Origin: Oscillospiraceae bacterium
GTDB lineage: Bacteria > Bacillota > Clostridia > Oscillospirales > Oscillospiraceae
Assembly (NCBI GenBank): GCA_017622295.1
Contig: JAGARK010000034.1
Span: forward strand, 1 to 61,439
DNA length: 61,439 nucleotides
Direction: 5' to 3'
The notes under the pieces were generated by a model, which worked only from the letters and a program-made list of their open reading frames with translations, was not told where the DNA came from and made no database searches. Each line of letters opens with the position of its first letter. Positions within the stretch are counted from its first letter, which is position 1. Positions 41,971 through 50,186 of the stretch are shown here, piece after piece. The translations under genes were made by a program, and so were the position numbers.

Positions 41971-42621
41971 ATGCTGAACATTGAAGAACTGAAATTTGAC
42001 GAAAAGGGTCTGATCCCGGCCATTGTGGTGGATTCCATCACAAAAAAGGTGCTGACCCTGGCCTATATGAACCGTGAGAGCCTTGCCATCTCCATGGAGA
42101 AGGGGCTGACCTGCTTCTTCAGCCGCTCCCGGCAGGAGCTCTGGCTCAAGGGTGAGACCAGCGGAAATTTCCAGCACATCGTCTCCATCACCGCCGACTG
42201 CGACAACGACGCGCTGGTGGTCATGGTGGAAAAGGACGGCCCCGCCTGCCATCTGGGCACCGATTCCTGCTTCACAAAGCCGTTTTATCAGAGTGCGAGC
42301 CTCCACGAATTCAGCCTGAACGGGCTCTACGACATGCTGGTAGGCCGCAACGAACAGCGGCCCGAGGGCTCCTACACCACCTACCTCTTTGAAAAGGGCA
42401 TCGACAAGATCCTCAAAAAGGTGGGCGAAGAATGCACCGAGGTCATCATCGCCGGCAAGGCGAATGACAAGGCCGAAACCATCTACGAGCTTGCGGACCT
42501 TGCCTACCACGCCATGGTGCTGATGGTCCAGATGGGTATTTCCGTCGAAGATGTCCACAAGGAGCTGGCCTCCCGCCACATCATCGACCACAAGGTAAAG
42601 CAGGAAAAAATGACGAAATGA
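41971..42621 (+). CDS. hisI: Bifunctional PRA-CH/PRA-PH (HisIE)
   Basis: A 216-residue fusion catalysing steps two and three. Residues 1-105 are phosphoribosyl-AMP cyclohydrolase (GLIPAIVVDSITKKVLTLAYMNRESLA, the ADCDNDALVVMV and CHLGTDSCF zinc ligands); about 110-205 are phosphoribosyl-ATP pyrophosphatase (GIDKILKKVGEECTEVIIAGK, ELADLAYHAMVLM). Ends the operon before a strong terminator. Confidence 0.96.
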   Translation: MLNIEELKFDEKGLIPAIVVDSITKKVLTLAYMNRESLAISMEKGLTCFFSRSRQELWLKGETSGNFQHIVSITADCDNDALVVMVEKDGPACHLGTDSCFTKPFYQSASLHEFSLNGLYDMLVGRNEQRPEGSYTTYLFEKGIDKILKKVGEECTEVIIAGKANDKAETIYELADLAYHAMVLMVQMGISVEDVHKELASRHIIDHKVKQEKMTK

Positions 42622-42623
42622 GC

Positions 42624-42663
42624 AAAAGGACGCTGCCCCAATCTCGCAGGGCAGCGTCCTTTT
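42624..42663 (+). terminator. Terminator of the his operon
   Basis: A 15-bp stem: 42624-42638 (GGACGCTGCCC core) pairs with 42649-42663, ending in TTTT. Confidence 0.92.
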
Positions 42664-42677
42664 AGTGTCGTATATTC

Positions 42678-42980
42678 AAATTGCAGTTTGTCGTACTGCC
42701 GCGGGAGCGCCCAAGGCTTCCCCCGGGGGAAGCTGGCAAAAATCTGATTATTGACTCTGCGCCCGCAGGCGCGTTTCGGAGTGCAACCGCCCGCAGGGCG
42801 GCTCTTAGCGCGGAGATGATGAGGAATGCGGGCGGAAAAGTACCCGTTTCGAATCTGTTGAGACCTTTTCCGCAGTGTCAGTTATCGCCATCCCTCATCC
42901 GAGCCGGCTTTCGCCGGCCCACCTTCCCCCCGGGGGAAGGCTTTGGGTGCGGTGCTCAACTGAGCGACAAACTGCAATTT
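42678..42980. repeat. 303-bp MITE-like element R5 with perfect 15-bp inverted ends
   Basis: AAATTGCAGTTTGTC (42678-42692) and GACAAACTGCAATTT (42966-42980) are perfect complements. Inside are further nested palindromes: a GGCTTCCCCCGGGGGAAGC hairpin on the left, CTTCCCCCCGGGGGAAG on the right and GCCGGCTTTCGCCGGC near 42902. No open frame of interest; this fills the 357-base gap between hisIE and the MFS gene. Confidence 0.85.
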
Positions 42981-44166
42981 ACCGCTTCCTGTCAAATCGC
43001 AGATATCCCATTGCCGCAACCATAGCAAGACCGTAAATCACCGCCGTGCAGGCAAAGGGCAGCTTCACATCCACGCCGTAGATGAAGCCCGCCGTCAGGG
43101 AGCCGGCAATGGAGCCCAGGGATTTGGTGGCATTGTAGAAGCCCATCACCAGATTCTTCTCCTCCGGGTTCGCCCGGGTGGCAACCATATTCTGCAGCAC
43201 CGGCAGACTGATGGAGTAGGCCGCGTAGACCAGGATACCGAAGCCGATGAACAGCCCGATACCCGGTGCCAGCAGCGCGCCCACCGCCGAAGCGGTGCAC
43301 ACCAGCGTCAGGAGCAGCATGGACTTTCTCGTATCGGTCTTGCGGATGATCCAGATGCACAGGGTCATGTTGGCCACGAAGCTCACCAGTCCCACCGCCG
43401 CCTTGATCACGCCGTTATAAGAGGAGGTCAGGCTCAGCTGATCCTTCAGATAGTAATTGAAAGCCTGGTCAAAGCCGGTATTTCCGAAATTGATGAGGAT
43501 ATTCACAGCAAAGAGAGCCGCGAAGGCAAGGGTCATAAATTTTCCGCAGTCCCGGAAGGCCCGCAGAGGATTGGCATCCTTGGCCAGCTGCCGCACCGAC
43601 AATTCCTGCATGGACTTTCCGTCGCTGACACTGACGGCGTAAAACATCAGGCCCGTGGCAATTAACGTCACCGCCTGGACCATAAAGGTTCCTTTGATGG
43701 AGAATTCTCCCAGCATGCCGCCGATGAGATAACCGAAGGCGCCGCCCACGGAGGTGATGGTAGCCGACCAGGTCAGATACCGGGGCTGGTCATCAGGCTT
43801 CGCCACATTGACCACATAGGTCAGAAAGCTGACCTGAATACCGCCCACAAAGGCACCGGCAAACAGCCGGGCACAGATGATCATGGCCTCGGTGGTGGAA
43901 TAGGCGAACCAGATCTGGGCCACACCGTAGCCCGCGCAGCAGATCAGCAGCGTCATCCGGGAGGAAATAAACTGATTGATCTTTCCCCAGAAGGGCGACA
44001 TGACGAAATTAGCCAGCTGCATCATAGCCAGTGCCACGCCGAACATGTAGTCATGCAGCTGCAACTGCTGAATGATGGTGGGGGTAACCGGATGGGCGAA
44101 ATTGGCCGAAAGATTGAACATGACCATCGCCACGAAAAAGAGGAAAAAACGGGTCTTGTATTTCAT
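42979..44166 (-). CDS. MFS transporter
   Basis: A 395-residue, 12-helix major facilitator of the drug-efflux-like type. Between helices 2 and 3 is WGKINQFISSRMTLLICC, the loop corresponding to GxLaDrxGrk; a second loop after helix 8 is RKTDTRKSMLLL. Late residues RANPEEKNLVMGFYNATKSLG fit. Substrate unknown. It overlaps the upstream methyltransferase gene by 4 bases; its stop codon lies at the boundary of repeat R5, so the C-terminus may have been set by that insertion. Confidence 0.88.
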   Translation of the reverse strand: MKYKTRFFLFFVAMVMFNLSANFAHPVTPTIIQQLQLHDYMFGVALAMMQLANFVMSPFWGKINQFISSRMTLLICCAGYGVAQIWFAYSTTEAMIICARLFAGAFVGGIQVSFLTYVVNVAKPDDQPRYLTWSATITSVGGAFGYLIGGMLGEFSIKGTFMVQAVTLIATGLMFYAVSVSDGKSMQELSVRQLAKDANPLRAFRDCGKFMTLAFAALFAVNILINFGNTGFDQAFNYYLKDQLSLTSSYNGVIKAAVGLVSFVANMTLCIWIIRKTDTRKSMLLLTLVCTASAVGALLAPGIGLFIGFGILVYAAYSISLPVLQNMVATRANPEEKNLVMGFYNATKSLGSIAGSLTAGFIYGVDVKLPFACTAVIYGLAMVAAMGYLRFDRKR

Positions 44167-44966
44167 ACTTCCCCTCCCAGCTGGAAAAATGCCACGGCGC
44201 TGGCCGCCGCCACATTCAGAGAATCCACCCCATGGCTCATGGGGATCTTTACGGTAAAATCGCAGTCGGCGATGGTCTTTTCCGCCAGTCCCTCACCCTC
44301 GGTACCCAGCACGATGGCCAGCTTTTCGATGCTGTGCAGCCGCTGGTCCCGGATGGAGATGGTGTCCTCGCACAGGGCCATGGCGGCGGTCCGGAAGCCC
44401 AGCTGTTTCAGTTGATCCAGATCCTCGATATAGGTCCAGGGCACCTGAAATACTGTCCCCATGCTGACCCGGATGGCCCGGCGGTACAGGGGGTTGGAGC
44501 AGGCAGGGGTCAGCAGCACCGCGTCCATATTCAGCGCCGCGGCAGAACGGACGATGGCACCCACATTGGTGGGATTCATAACATCCTCCAGCACCGCCAC
44601 ACGGCGGGCATTTTTGCACACCTCCGCCACCGTGGGCAGGGGCTTTCTTCTCATAGCGCAGAGCATGCCCCGGGTCAGCTGAAAGCCCGTCAGCCTGGTC
44701 AGAATATCGAACTGCGCAGTATACACCGGGATATCGCCGCACCGGGCCAGGATCTCCCGCCCCTCCCCATCAATGTGCTTTCGCTCCATCAGGATGGACA
44801 CCGGCTGGAAGCCCGCGTCCAGGGCCCGCTGGATGACCTTGGGGCTTTCGGCAATGAACATGCCCCGCTCCGGGAATTCCCGGTTCAGAAGCTGCCCCTC
44901 TGTCAGCCGGGCATACACATCCAGCTCCGGCGCAGAAAAATCCGTTATTTCAATGATATTTGCCAT
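44163..44966 (-). CDS. TrmH/SpoU-family RNA 2'-O-methyltransferase
   Basis: A 267-residue SPOUT methyltransferase. After an N-terminal substrate-binding part (GMFIAESPKVIQRAL) the SPOUT motifs are VLEDVMNPTNVGAIVRSAAALNMDAVLL (motif 1), IVLGTEGEGLAEKTI (motif 2) and IPMSHGVDSLNVAAASAVAFFQL (motif 3), forming the SAM trefoil knot. The target is probably a ribose in rRNA or tRNA. ATG 44966 follows AGAGGTA; repeat R6 lies directly upstream. Confidence 0.93.
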   Translation of the reverse strand: MANIIEITDFSAPELDVYARLTEGQLLNREFPERGMFIAESPKVIQRALDAGFQPVSILMERKHIDGEGREILARCGDIPVYTAQFDILTRLTGFQLTRGMLCAMRRKPLPTVAEVCKNARRVAVLEDVMNPTNVGAIVRSAAALNMDAVLLTPACSNPLYRRAIRVSMGTVFQVPWTYIEDLDQLKQLGFRTAAMALCEDTISIRDQRLHSIEKLAIVLGTEGEGLAEKTIADCDFTVKIPMSHGVDSLNVAAASAVAFFQLGGEV

Positions 44967-44988
44967 TTTTATACCTCTGTTTTATTTC

Positions 44989-45066
44989 AAATCGCAGCTT
45001 ATCATACAGATTATCGATATCGGATACAGGGGCAGTGTTCGTAATCGGCGCTATAAACTGCAATTT
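44989..45066. repeat. Palindromic intergenic repeat, type I copy R6
   Basis: AAATCGCAGCTTATC (44989-45003) and TATAAACTGCAATTT (45052-45066) are the inverted ends. The interior, reverse-complemented (GCGCCGATTACGAACA), matches the interior of R7 at 60291. Confidence 0.8.
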
Positions 45067-45069
45067 AAA

Positions 45070-45600
45070 TTACTCGCATTGATACTGCACGTATCGCTTC
45101 ATCGTGCCATACAGGGCAACCAGCATGCACACAGCCGTCACCGCCGCTGCGATCATTGCAAACACGCCGATCAGCGGCATCCAGCTGAACAGATGGGAAA
45201 TGGCTCCCATCACCGCCTGGATCATCCACATGGCCCGTAGTTTTTCGCCCTGAAGCTCCCACTGGTGGTCTTCTTCCATCTGCCGGATGCCCCGGATCAT
45301 TTTGCTGAGCACATACATGCCCACGCAGAAGCCCGCCAGCCCCAGCAGCCACAGCATGACCGCGTTCATGGAGGTAGGATTCAGCAGATCCGCCCCATAC
45401 AGCACCAAATTCAGCAGCATCAGACCAAAAGCCCAGTGACGGCCCCGGTCAAAATACCGGTTTTCCTCCGCCAGGGTCTCCATGCCCTTCATCAGCAGAT
45501 ACCAGCCGACAAAATCCGGCAGCAGCCCAATTTTGGCAGAGCCCAGATTCAGATTAAAGTCCAGGACCACAAAAAAGAGGCCCCCAAAAAGACGATTCAT
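45070..45600 (-). CDS. Polytopic membrane protein of unknown function
   Basis: A 176-residue protein with four or five helices: an N-terminal amphipathic stretch (MNRLFGGLFFVVLDFNLNLGSAKIGLLPDFVGWYLLMKGM), two helices around 55-100 and two near 120-165, with an acidic QMEEDHQWE loop between. The DFVGWYLLMKGM start is seen in other small clostridial membrane proteins. No function can be given. It is just left of the phage cassette and ends next to repeat R6. Confidence 0.65.
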   Translation of the reverse strand: MNRLFGGLFFVVLDFNLNLGSAKIGLLPDFVGWYLLMKGMETLAEENRYFDRGRHWAFGLMLLNLVLYGADLLNPTSMNAVMLWLLGLAGFCVGMYVLSKMIRGIRQMEEDHQWELQGEKLRAMWMIQAVMGAISHLFSWMPLIGVFAMIAAAVTAVCMLVALYGTMKRYVQYQCE

Positions 45601-45652
45601 CGATCATCCCTCCCGGGGCCATTTTAACATATTCACTTCCTGATGGCAAGCC

Positions 45653-46327
45653 TTACAGGATTCCCAGCACCGTCCGGCTGGTGGCCGTACCGCTGCGAAT
45701 CTGGCCGACACCCCGCAGGGTATCCTCCCGCTTGACAGAGGTCCAGGTGCATCCGCTGAGCATCTCGTCGCCATTGCTGCGGGACACCGTCAGCACGAAG
45801 GGCTCCCCGGGATCCGCCGGTTCGCTGGTGCCCGGAGGCAGCAGCTCCTCCAGCGTAAACTCCCACAGTGCATCCTTGATAGATTTGGTTCCGTCAGACT
45901 TCCGGGAAATGGAAAACCCCGTCACATGCTCCATGGCCTGAGCGCTGATGGTAACTGCATAGCCGGGACCGGCGGACCAGCTGGCCTCCCCTGGGGTGCC
46001 GAAAAACAACGCTGAGATTTCGATGTAGAACACATCCGCCATCTCATCGAACTTACAGATGTCCTTGGTGCAGCTTGCTCCCATAGCCTGCAGCACATCC
46101 ACAGACCGCAGCGCCGCGCTTTCGCAGACGCTGCCGCCGGAGGCCGCAGGGCTCATCACCACGATCTGCACCGCGGTGGTCCGCACCGACCGGTCCACCT
46201 TTCCCAGCCGCACCGCCGCCACCGCCCCGGTCAGGGCCGGGATCCGGCTGCCGGGATAGGCTTCGTCAGCCCGAATATCCGCCCCCTGGAGCGCATCAAT
46301 GACCTTGCTTACAATTGTCTGCCCCAA
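45653..46327 (-). CDS. Phage neck/tail-type protein, two-domain
   Basis: A 224-residue protein, last gene of the phage cassette. Residues 1-110 (SKVIDALQGADIRADEAYPGSRIPALTGAVAAVRLGK, then FYIEISALFFGT) look like a tail-terminator or tail-completion domain. The remaining part (VTISAQAMEHVTGFSISRKSDG, then GCTWTSVKREDT and RQI-like GQIRSG) resembles a tail-tube-type beta domain. This reading is inference from pattern; no catalytic motif. It overlaps the next gene by 19 bases. No tape-measure or baseplate gene follows. Confidence 0.55.
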   Translation of the reverse strand: MGQTIVSKVIDALQGADIRADEAYPGSRIPALTGAVAAVRLGKVDRSVRTTAVQIVVMSPAASGGSVCESAALRSVDVLQAMGASCTKDICKFDEMADVFYIEISALFFGTPGEASWSAGPGYAVTISAQAMEHVTGFSISRKSDGTKSIKDALWEFTLEELLPPGTSEPADPGEPFVLTVSRSNGDEMLSGCTWTSVKREDTLRGVGQIRSGTATSRTVLGIL

Positions 46328-46653
46328 TTGTCCTCACCACCTTTCTCCACGCACATACCCCAGCAATATACCGGCTTGCTGCCGTCCCGGATCAGCTCCG
46401 CCCGCCGCAGCCAGTAATCCTTCCCGTCCACCGTCAGAGTATCCCCCGCCTGGGCTGCCGGCTCCGTGGGGCCGATATAGACATACTGCCCCCGGGGGAT
46501 CTCACCCAACGGGGAATAATTTCCCTCCAGGTACTGCCAGCTTTTGGAGCGCACGGGCTGGAAGAAGGCCAAAACCTCATAAGCTTCCTCTCCCCGGCTC
46601 AGTATCATGGCCGTACCGTGGGCTTTGAGGATCTTTCCAACCATCCGCCGCAT
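46309..46653 (-). CDS. Phage head-tail joining-like protein
   Basis: A 114-residue protein of the size and context of head-tail stoppers: basic start, FFQPVRSKSWQYLEGNYSPLGEIPRGQYVYIGP, and LTVDGKDYWLRRAELI, typical of small beta proteins in the connector. It lies directly after (1 base gap) the gp6-like gene. Assignment rests mainly on gene order. Confidence 0.6.
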   Translation of the reverse strand: MRRMVGKILKAHGTAMILSRGEEAYEVLAFFQPVRSKSWQYLEGNYSPLGEIPRGQYVYIGPTEPAAQAGDTLTVDGKDYWLRRAELIRDGSKPVYCWGMCVEKGGEDNWGRQL

Positions 46654-46654
46654 C

Positions 46655-47011
46655 CTAGACCCCCAGAAATGTAAAGCTGTCCTTCAGGTAGGGCGCGATC
46701 ATCAGCTCCGCCTGAGCCCTAAGGCAGTTGGAGGCGGCGTCGGTGCTTCGCTTGCGGATGGTAAAATCCCCGGCAGTGATCTGCTCCAGCCCCTCTTCAT
46801 CGCCCACGCTGCCCAACGCCGCCAGGGCCAGCAAACTGGCCGCCGCGATAAAATCCGCCTTGCAGTCGTTCGCAGTCAGCCCCTCCCGGAGCCGCGCCTC
46901 CAACGAAACCGCGGTGGCCCCGCAAAGCGCCTGCAGCACCACAGCCTGATGCTCTGTCAGTTCACCTGCCAGCAGCATGGCCTGGGCATAAATCTGCTCC
47001 GTCATTGTCAT
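46655..47011 (-). CDS. Phage head-tail connector, gp6-like
   Basis: A 118-residue, mostly helical protein (TEQIYAQAMLLAGELTEHQAVVLQALCGAT) in the position of the adaptor that binds under the portal. ITAGDFTIRKRST and the helical C-terminus are like DNA-packaging gp6 proteins. It overlaps the capsid gene by 4 bases. Confidence 0.6.
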   Translation of the reverse strand: MTMTEQIYAQAMLLAGELTEHQAVVLQALCGATAVSLEARLREGLTANDCKADFIAAASLLALAALGSVGDEEGLEQITAGDFTIRKRSTDAASNCLRAQAELMIAPYLKDSFTFLGV

Positions 47012-48033
47012 ACGTTCAGCACGCAGGCAGCGCCGTCGCAGATCTTGGCGAAGCCGGAAATGGAGGTGATGGCCGCCCGCTCCAGCTGCTGATCGATGAG
47101 CTTGTCATACTCCACCAGCACATCCCCGGCCCGGACCAGTTCCAGAGCATAGCGGTTGTCCAGGCCGATGATGACGCCATCGTTGACAGCCCCGGTGCGG
47201 TGCAGCTGGGCGCCCAGAGGCGAGGTCATCTTACCGGTCCCCTGGAAATTCAGGCCGGTCAGGGGATTCTGCAGCTCGTCCACCTTCAGCAGCTTGGTCA
47301 TGGTGGAGGTAGAGCACAGCATGGTGTTCATGGTGTAGGGATCGAACTGGCCCCAGAATTCCACCAGCTGATCGTAGGTCAGGGTCCCCTTGGTGCCGGA
47401 CATGGGAGAGGAACCGATGGTGTAGGCAGTGGCGGCATTGCTGTTGCCGTCGCCATTGATAATCACATTGACGGCGTCAGAGAGCTGCTGCTTCTGGATG
47501 TAGGCGCCGATCTGGCGCAGCATGACGGAGAACAGGTCCAGCTTCTGGAACCGCAGCGCCTCGTAGGAAGCCACCAGCATTCTGCCCCGCTTGGTAAGGC
47601 TGACCAGATGCTCCTTGGTCTTGACCTCGGTGGTGGGGATTGCCCCGCCCTCCGCCACATTCTTCAGGGCCTTGTCATCATCGGTGGCCACAGAGTAGAT
47701 GGAGCGGTAGTCCATGGCGTCGATGACGGTGGTGGTCGCCACGATGGAGGGCAGAATGTCATTCTCCTCCATGCCAGTGCGGACGGTTCTGGCAATATAC
47801 TCAGGGAACAGCACCGCAGAATCCATGGTGGCAAAAAACTTCTCCACGGTGGAGGAGCCGGGCCCCTTTGCCCGGATGCCGAAGCGCTTCAGCTGCCGCT
47901 GGAAAGCGTCGGTACCCTCCAGCGCGGTGCCCCGGTAGTTCTCGCTGGGATCCAGAGATTCCAGCACCTGGGTAAAGCTCTTACCCTGCTGACGATACAT
48001 GCCCTTTTCCAGTTTCAGATTGTCGTAACCCAT
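47008..48033 (-). CDS. Phage major capsid protein
   Basis: A 341-residue HK97-fold-type capsid protein. The middle part has RTGMEENDILPSIVATTTVIDAMDYRSIYSV and the E-loop/P-domain-like KTKEHLVSLTKRGRMLVASYEALRFQKLDLFSVMLRQIG; the A domain ends in LVRAGDVLVEYDKLIDQQLERAAITSISGFAKIC. It follows the protease gene by 82 bases with a good AGGAGG site. All reading frames intact. Confidence 0.85.
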   Translation of the reverse strand: MGYDNLKLEKGMYRQQGKSFTQVLESLDPSENYRGTALEGTDAFQRQLKRFGIRAKGPGSSTVEKFFATMDSAVLFPEYIARTVRTGMEENDILPSIVATTTVIDAMDYRSIYSVATDDDKALKNVAEGGAIPTTEVKTKEHLVSLTKRGRMLVASYEALRFQKLDLFSVMLRQIGAYIQKQQLSDAVNVIINGDGNSNAATAYTIGSSPMSGTKGTLTYDQLVEFWGQFDPYTMNTMLCSTSTMTKLLKVDELQNPLTGLNFQGTGKMTSPLGAQLHRTGAVNDGVIIGLDNRYALELVRAGDVLVEYDKLIDQQLERAAITSISGFAKICDGAACVLNV

Positions 48034-48061
48034 TTTTCAAATTCCTCCTAAAGTAAGTAAA

Positions 48062-48092
48062 TCTATGGTCACCGGGAATCCCCGGCCATACC
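48062..48092 (-). other. RNA hairpin between phage protease and capsid genes
   Basis: TATGG...CCGGG and CCCGG...CCATA complement around AATC (about 48065-48089). It has no T run and lies in the capsid leader; it may be an RNA processing or stability element. Confidence 0.4.
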
Positions 48093-48115
48093 AGTAAAGA
48101 AATGCAAAAAGTAAC

Positions 48116-49012
48116 TCAAATCAGAAATCCGCTCTCGACGATTTCGCCCTTTGAAAAACTGCCTCCCAACTGGCTCACTATGGGCATGCTCTCGGCCAGT
48201 CTTGCCTCCAGCGCAGATCTCAGCTTCAGCAGATCCTCCGTCCCGGCGCAGCTAGCGACGCTGCGCAGCGTGGGCTCGTCCACCCCCAGTTCCAGGCTCA
48301 GACACAGCCGCACTACATCACTGCGGATCTGCCGGGCATACTGCCGTCCCAGCTCCGCTTCCTTGTAGAGGGCCCGGTATTCTCCCTGAACGCCAAACTG
48401 CTCCGCCAGCTCCTTCAGGTTACCCTTGCCGGTACCCAACCCCTTCAGTACCCCCGCGTCACGCTGGGCTGGCACCGCCACAAAGGAGAATTCATAGGCG
48501 TCCATGGGTTCTGTCAGAATCGCCACACACAGCTGCCCGTCGTAATATCCCCCCTTGTGATGGCCGCAGCTGCCGTAATCGCTGCCACAGATGGAGCAAA
48601 TACTCCGCCCCATGACGCAGCCCACGGACACTTCCTTCTTGATCCCCGCTTCGATGTCTGCAATGATTTCATCTGCCTCGCCGCCCCGGCGGATGTAGGC
48701 CCAGGCCTTGATGAAGCTAACCCGTTCGCCGCTTACCACCTCCGCCGCAAAGATTCGGGCCACCTGATTGTCGCTGCTCCATTTGTGATCCACAATGCCG
48801 GTCTTGCCGATGAACATCTTAGCCAGCTCCGGCAGCGCTGCATTATCAAACCGCTCAAAATCCCGGTCCACCTGATCATCGCACAGCCGCAGGGAGAAGA
48901 CATACACCTGCTCCGCGGTCAGCTTTGCCTTTGCCTGAGCATTGATGGCCTCCAGCTGGCCCCCGTCAGGCATCCCGCTGCTCACCGCTTCCGTGGCCTT
49001 TTTGATTTCCAT
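48116..49012 (-). CDS. Phage prohead protease-like protein
   Basis: A 298-residue protein in the protease slot. An acid-rich start (DDQVDRDFERFDNAALPELAKMFIGKTGIVDHKW) gives the candidate catalytic His in IVDHKW; KKEVSVGCVMG gives the candidate Ser; the C-terminal half is a helical scaffold-type part (ELAEQFGVQGEYRALYKEAELG). A CSICGSDYGSCGHHKGG segment looks like an inserted zinc knuckle. The fusion of protease and scaffold is known in Firmicutes phages. It precedes the capsid gene. Confidence 0.7.
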   Translation of the reverse strand: MEIKKATEAVSSGMPDGGQLEAINAQAKAKLTAEQVYVFSLRLCDDQVDRDFERFDNAALPELAKMFIGKTGIVDHKWSSDNQVARIFAAEVVSGERVSFIKAWAYIRRGGEADEIIADIEAGIKKEVSVGCVMGRSICSICGSDYGSCGHHKGGYYDGQLCVAILTEPMDAYEFSFVAVPAQRDAGVLKGLGTGKGNLKELAEQFGVQGEYRALYKEAELGRQYARQIRSDVVRLCLSLELGVDEPTLRSVASCAGTEDLLKLRSALEARLAESMPIVSQLGGSFSKGEIVESGFLI

Positions 49013-49015
49013 AAA

Positions 49016-50164
49016 TTAACCTCCTTTTGCTTCCGAACGATACTTTTCCGCCTGAGCCCGGTACAGATCCGCCCTGGCCTCCTCGGTCATATCCTGCAGA
49101 CTGATGTCGTCCCAGCGGATATTCACCCGGTTGTCCAGCCCTTCCAGGGCCAGGAAGGTTCTGCAGATCTTCTCAAGGGCCGGCTCTACGGTCCGCCGCA
49201 GGGCCCAGATCTCGCTGGTCAGAATGTCCGCCTGCTGGGTACTCATTCGCTCCGTAGTGCTCCAGTTCAGCCCCAGCAGAAAGGGCGGCAGCCCGGTTTT
49301 GGCCACCAGCTGCTCCATGATCTGCCGCACAGGGACCTCCGAATCCAGGATCGGCGCCTCTCCCCCGATGACCTTGATCTGCACATCTCCCACGGCCACG
49401 AAATCCCGGATGGTGCCGGACTTTCCTTCCTCCATGGCTCTGGCCCATTCGGCGGCCACCCGTTTGCCCCGCTCCTGTGCTGCCACCGGGTCCATATTCT
49501 CGTCACCCTTACAGATGACGCTGTAACGGACATTTCCCGCCCGCTCCCAGTTGGAGCCGATGGTCTGGTAGATCTTCATCAGAACATCCGCCAGGAAGGG
49601 CATCCCCCGGAACATGCTGACGCCGTAAGGATGGGCGGGCTCCGGATTCATGGTGGTAAACAGCAGCAGCTGCTGATAGGGCAGGGGCCCCATCCGGCCC
49701 CCCTCCCCGGGTCCCCAGATGATGGTCTCCAGAGGGTTGTCCCCCTCCTCGATCTGAAGGGCAGTCACATCCCCCCAGCATACCGCCCGGAGCTTTCCCC
49801 CGGCCACCACCATCTCCCCGATGGCCCGGCCATAGGTCAGCAAGCTGTCGAGATACCCGGACAGAAAATTGTTGATCCCCATCTGCCCCCTGCCGCAGGG
49901 AACCGCGCCGAGGAAGTCCGTCAGCTTCTGCTGAGCCGTCCGGTTCCGGCATTCCACATCAAAGCCGCCGCTGAGCCGCACCAGCTTTGCCACTGCCGCA
50001 TCCAGCACAGGGATCCCCTCCCGCATCTCCCGGTAGACCCGGTCTTCGGAGGTGCCCAGGGGGGTGTAATTTCGCAGCGCCCCGAAGGGATGATTGTTTC
50101 CATCCCGGAGCTGACATACCGCCGCCATCGGCACCGTCTCCTTCTTCTTCCATTTCAATTCCAA
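49016..50164 (-). CDS. Phage portal protein
   Basis: A 382-residue portal-type protein forming the DNA entry ring of the capsid. Visible: EGIPVLDAAVAKLVRLSGGFDVE, FLSGYLDSLLTYGRAIGEMVV, PHPYGVSMFRGMPFLAD-like segment and GEAPILDSEVPVRQIMEQLVAKTGLPPFLLGL, ending in IRWDDISLQDMTEEARADLYRAQAEKY. Translation probably begins at TTG 50164, 4 bases after AAAGGAG; a longer frame to 50269 overlaps the terminase and lacks a site. Confidence 0.85.
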   Translation of the reverse strand: MELKWKKKETVPMAAVCQLRDGNNHPFGALRNYTPLGTSEDRVYREMREGIPVLDAAVAKLVRLSGGFDVECRNRTAQQKLTDFLGAVPCGRGQMGINNFLSGYLDSLLTYGRAIGEMVVAGGKLRAVCWGDVTALQIEEGDNPLETIIWGPGEGGRMGPLPYQQLLLFTTMNPEPAHPYGVSMFRGMPFLADVLMKIYQTIGSNWERAGNVRYSVICKGDENMDPVAAQERGKRVAAEWARAMEEGKSGTIRDFVAVGDVQIKVIGGEAPILDSEVPVRQIMEQLVAKTGLPPFLLGLNWSTTERMSTQQADILTSEIWALRRTVEPALEKICRTFLALEGLDNRVNIRWDDISLQDMTEEARADLYRAQAEKYRSEAKGG

Positions 50165-50186
50165 ATCGCTCCTTTCAAATCGTTCT

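Noticed and set aside
42700-42960. CRISPR-like repeats in the hisIE-MFS gap
   Set aside because: The repeats are inverted, not evenly spaced direct repeats; they are palindromes of one MITE-like element.
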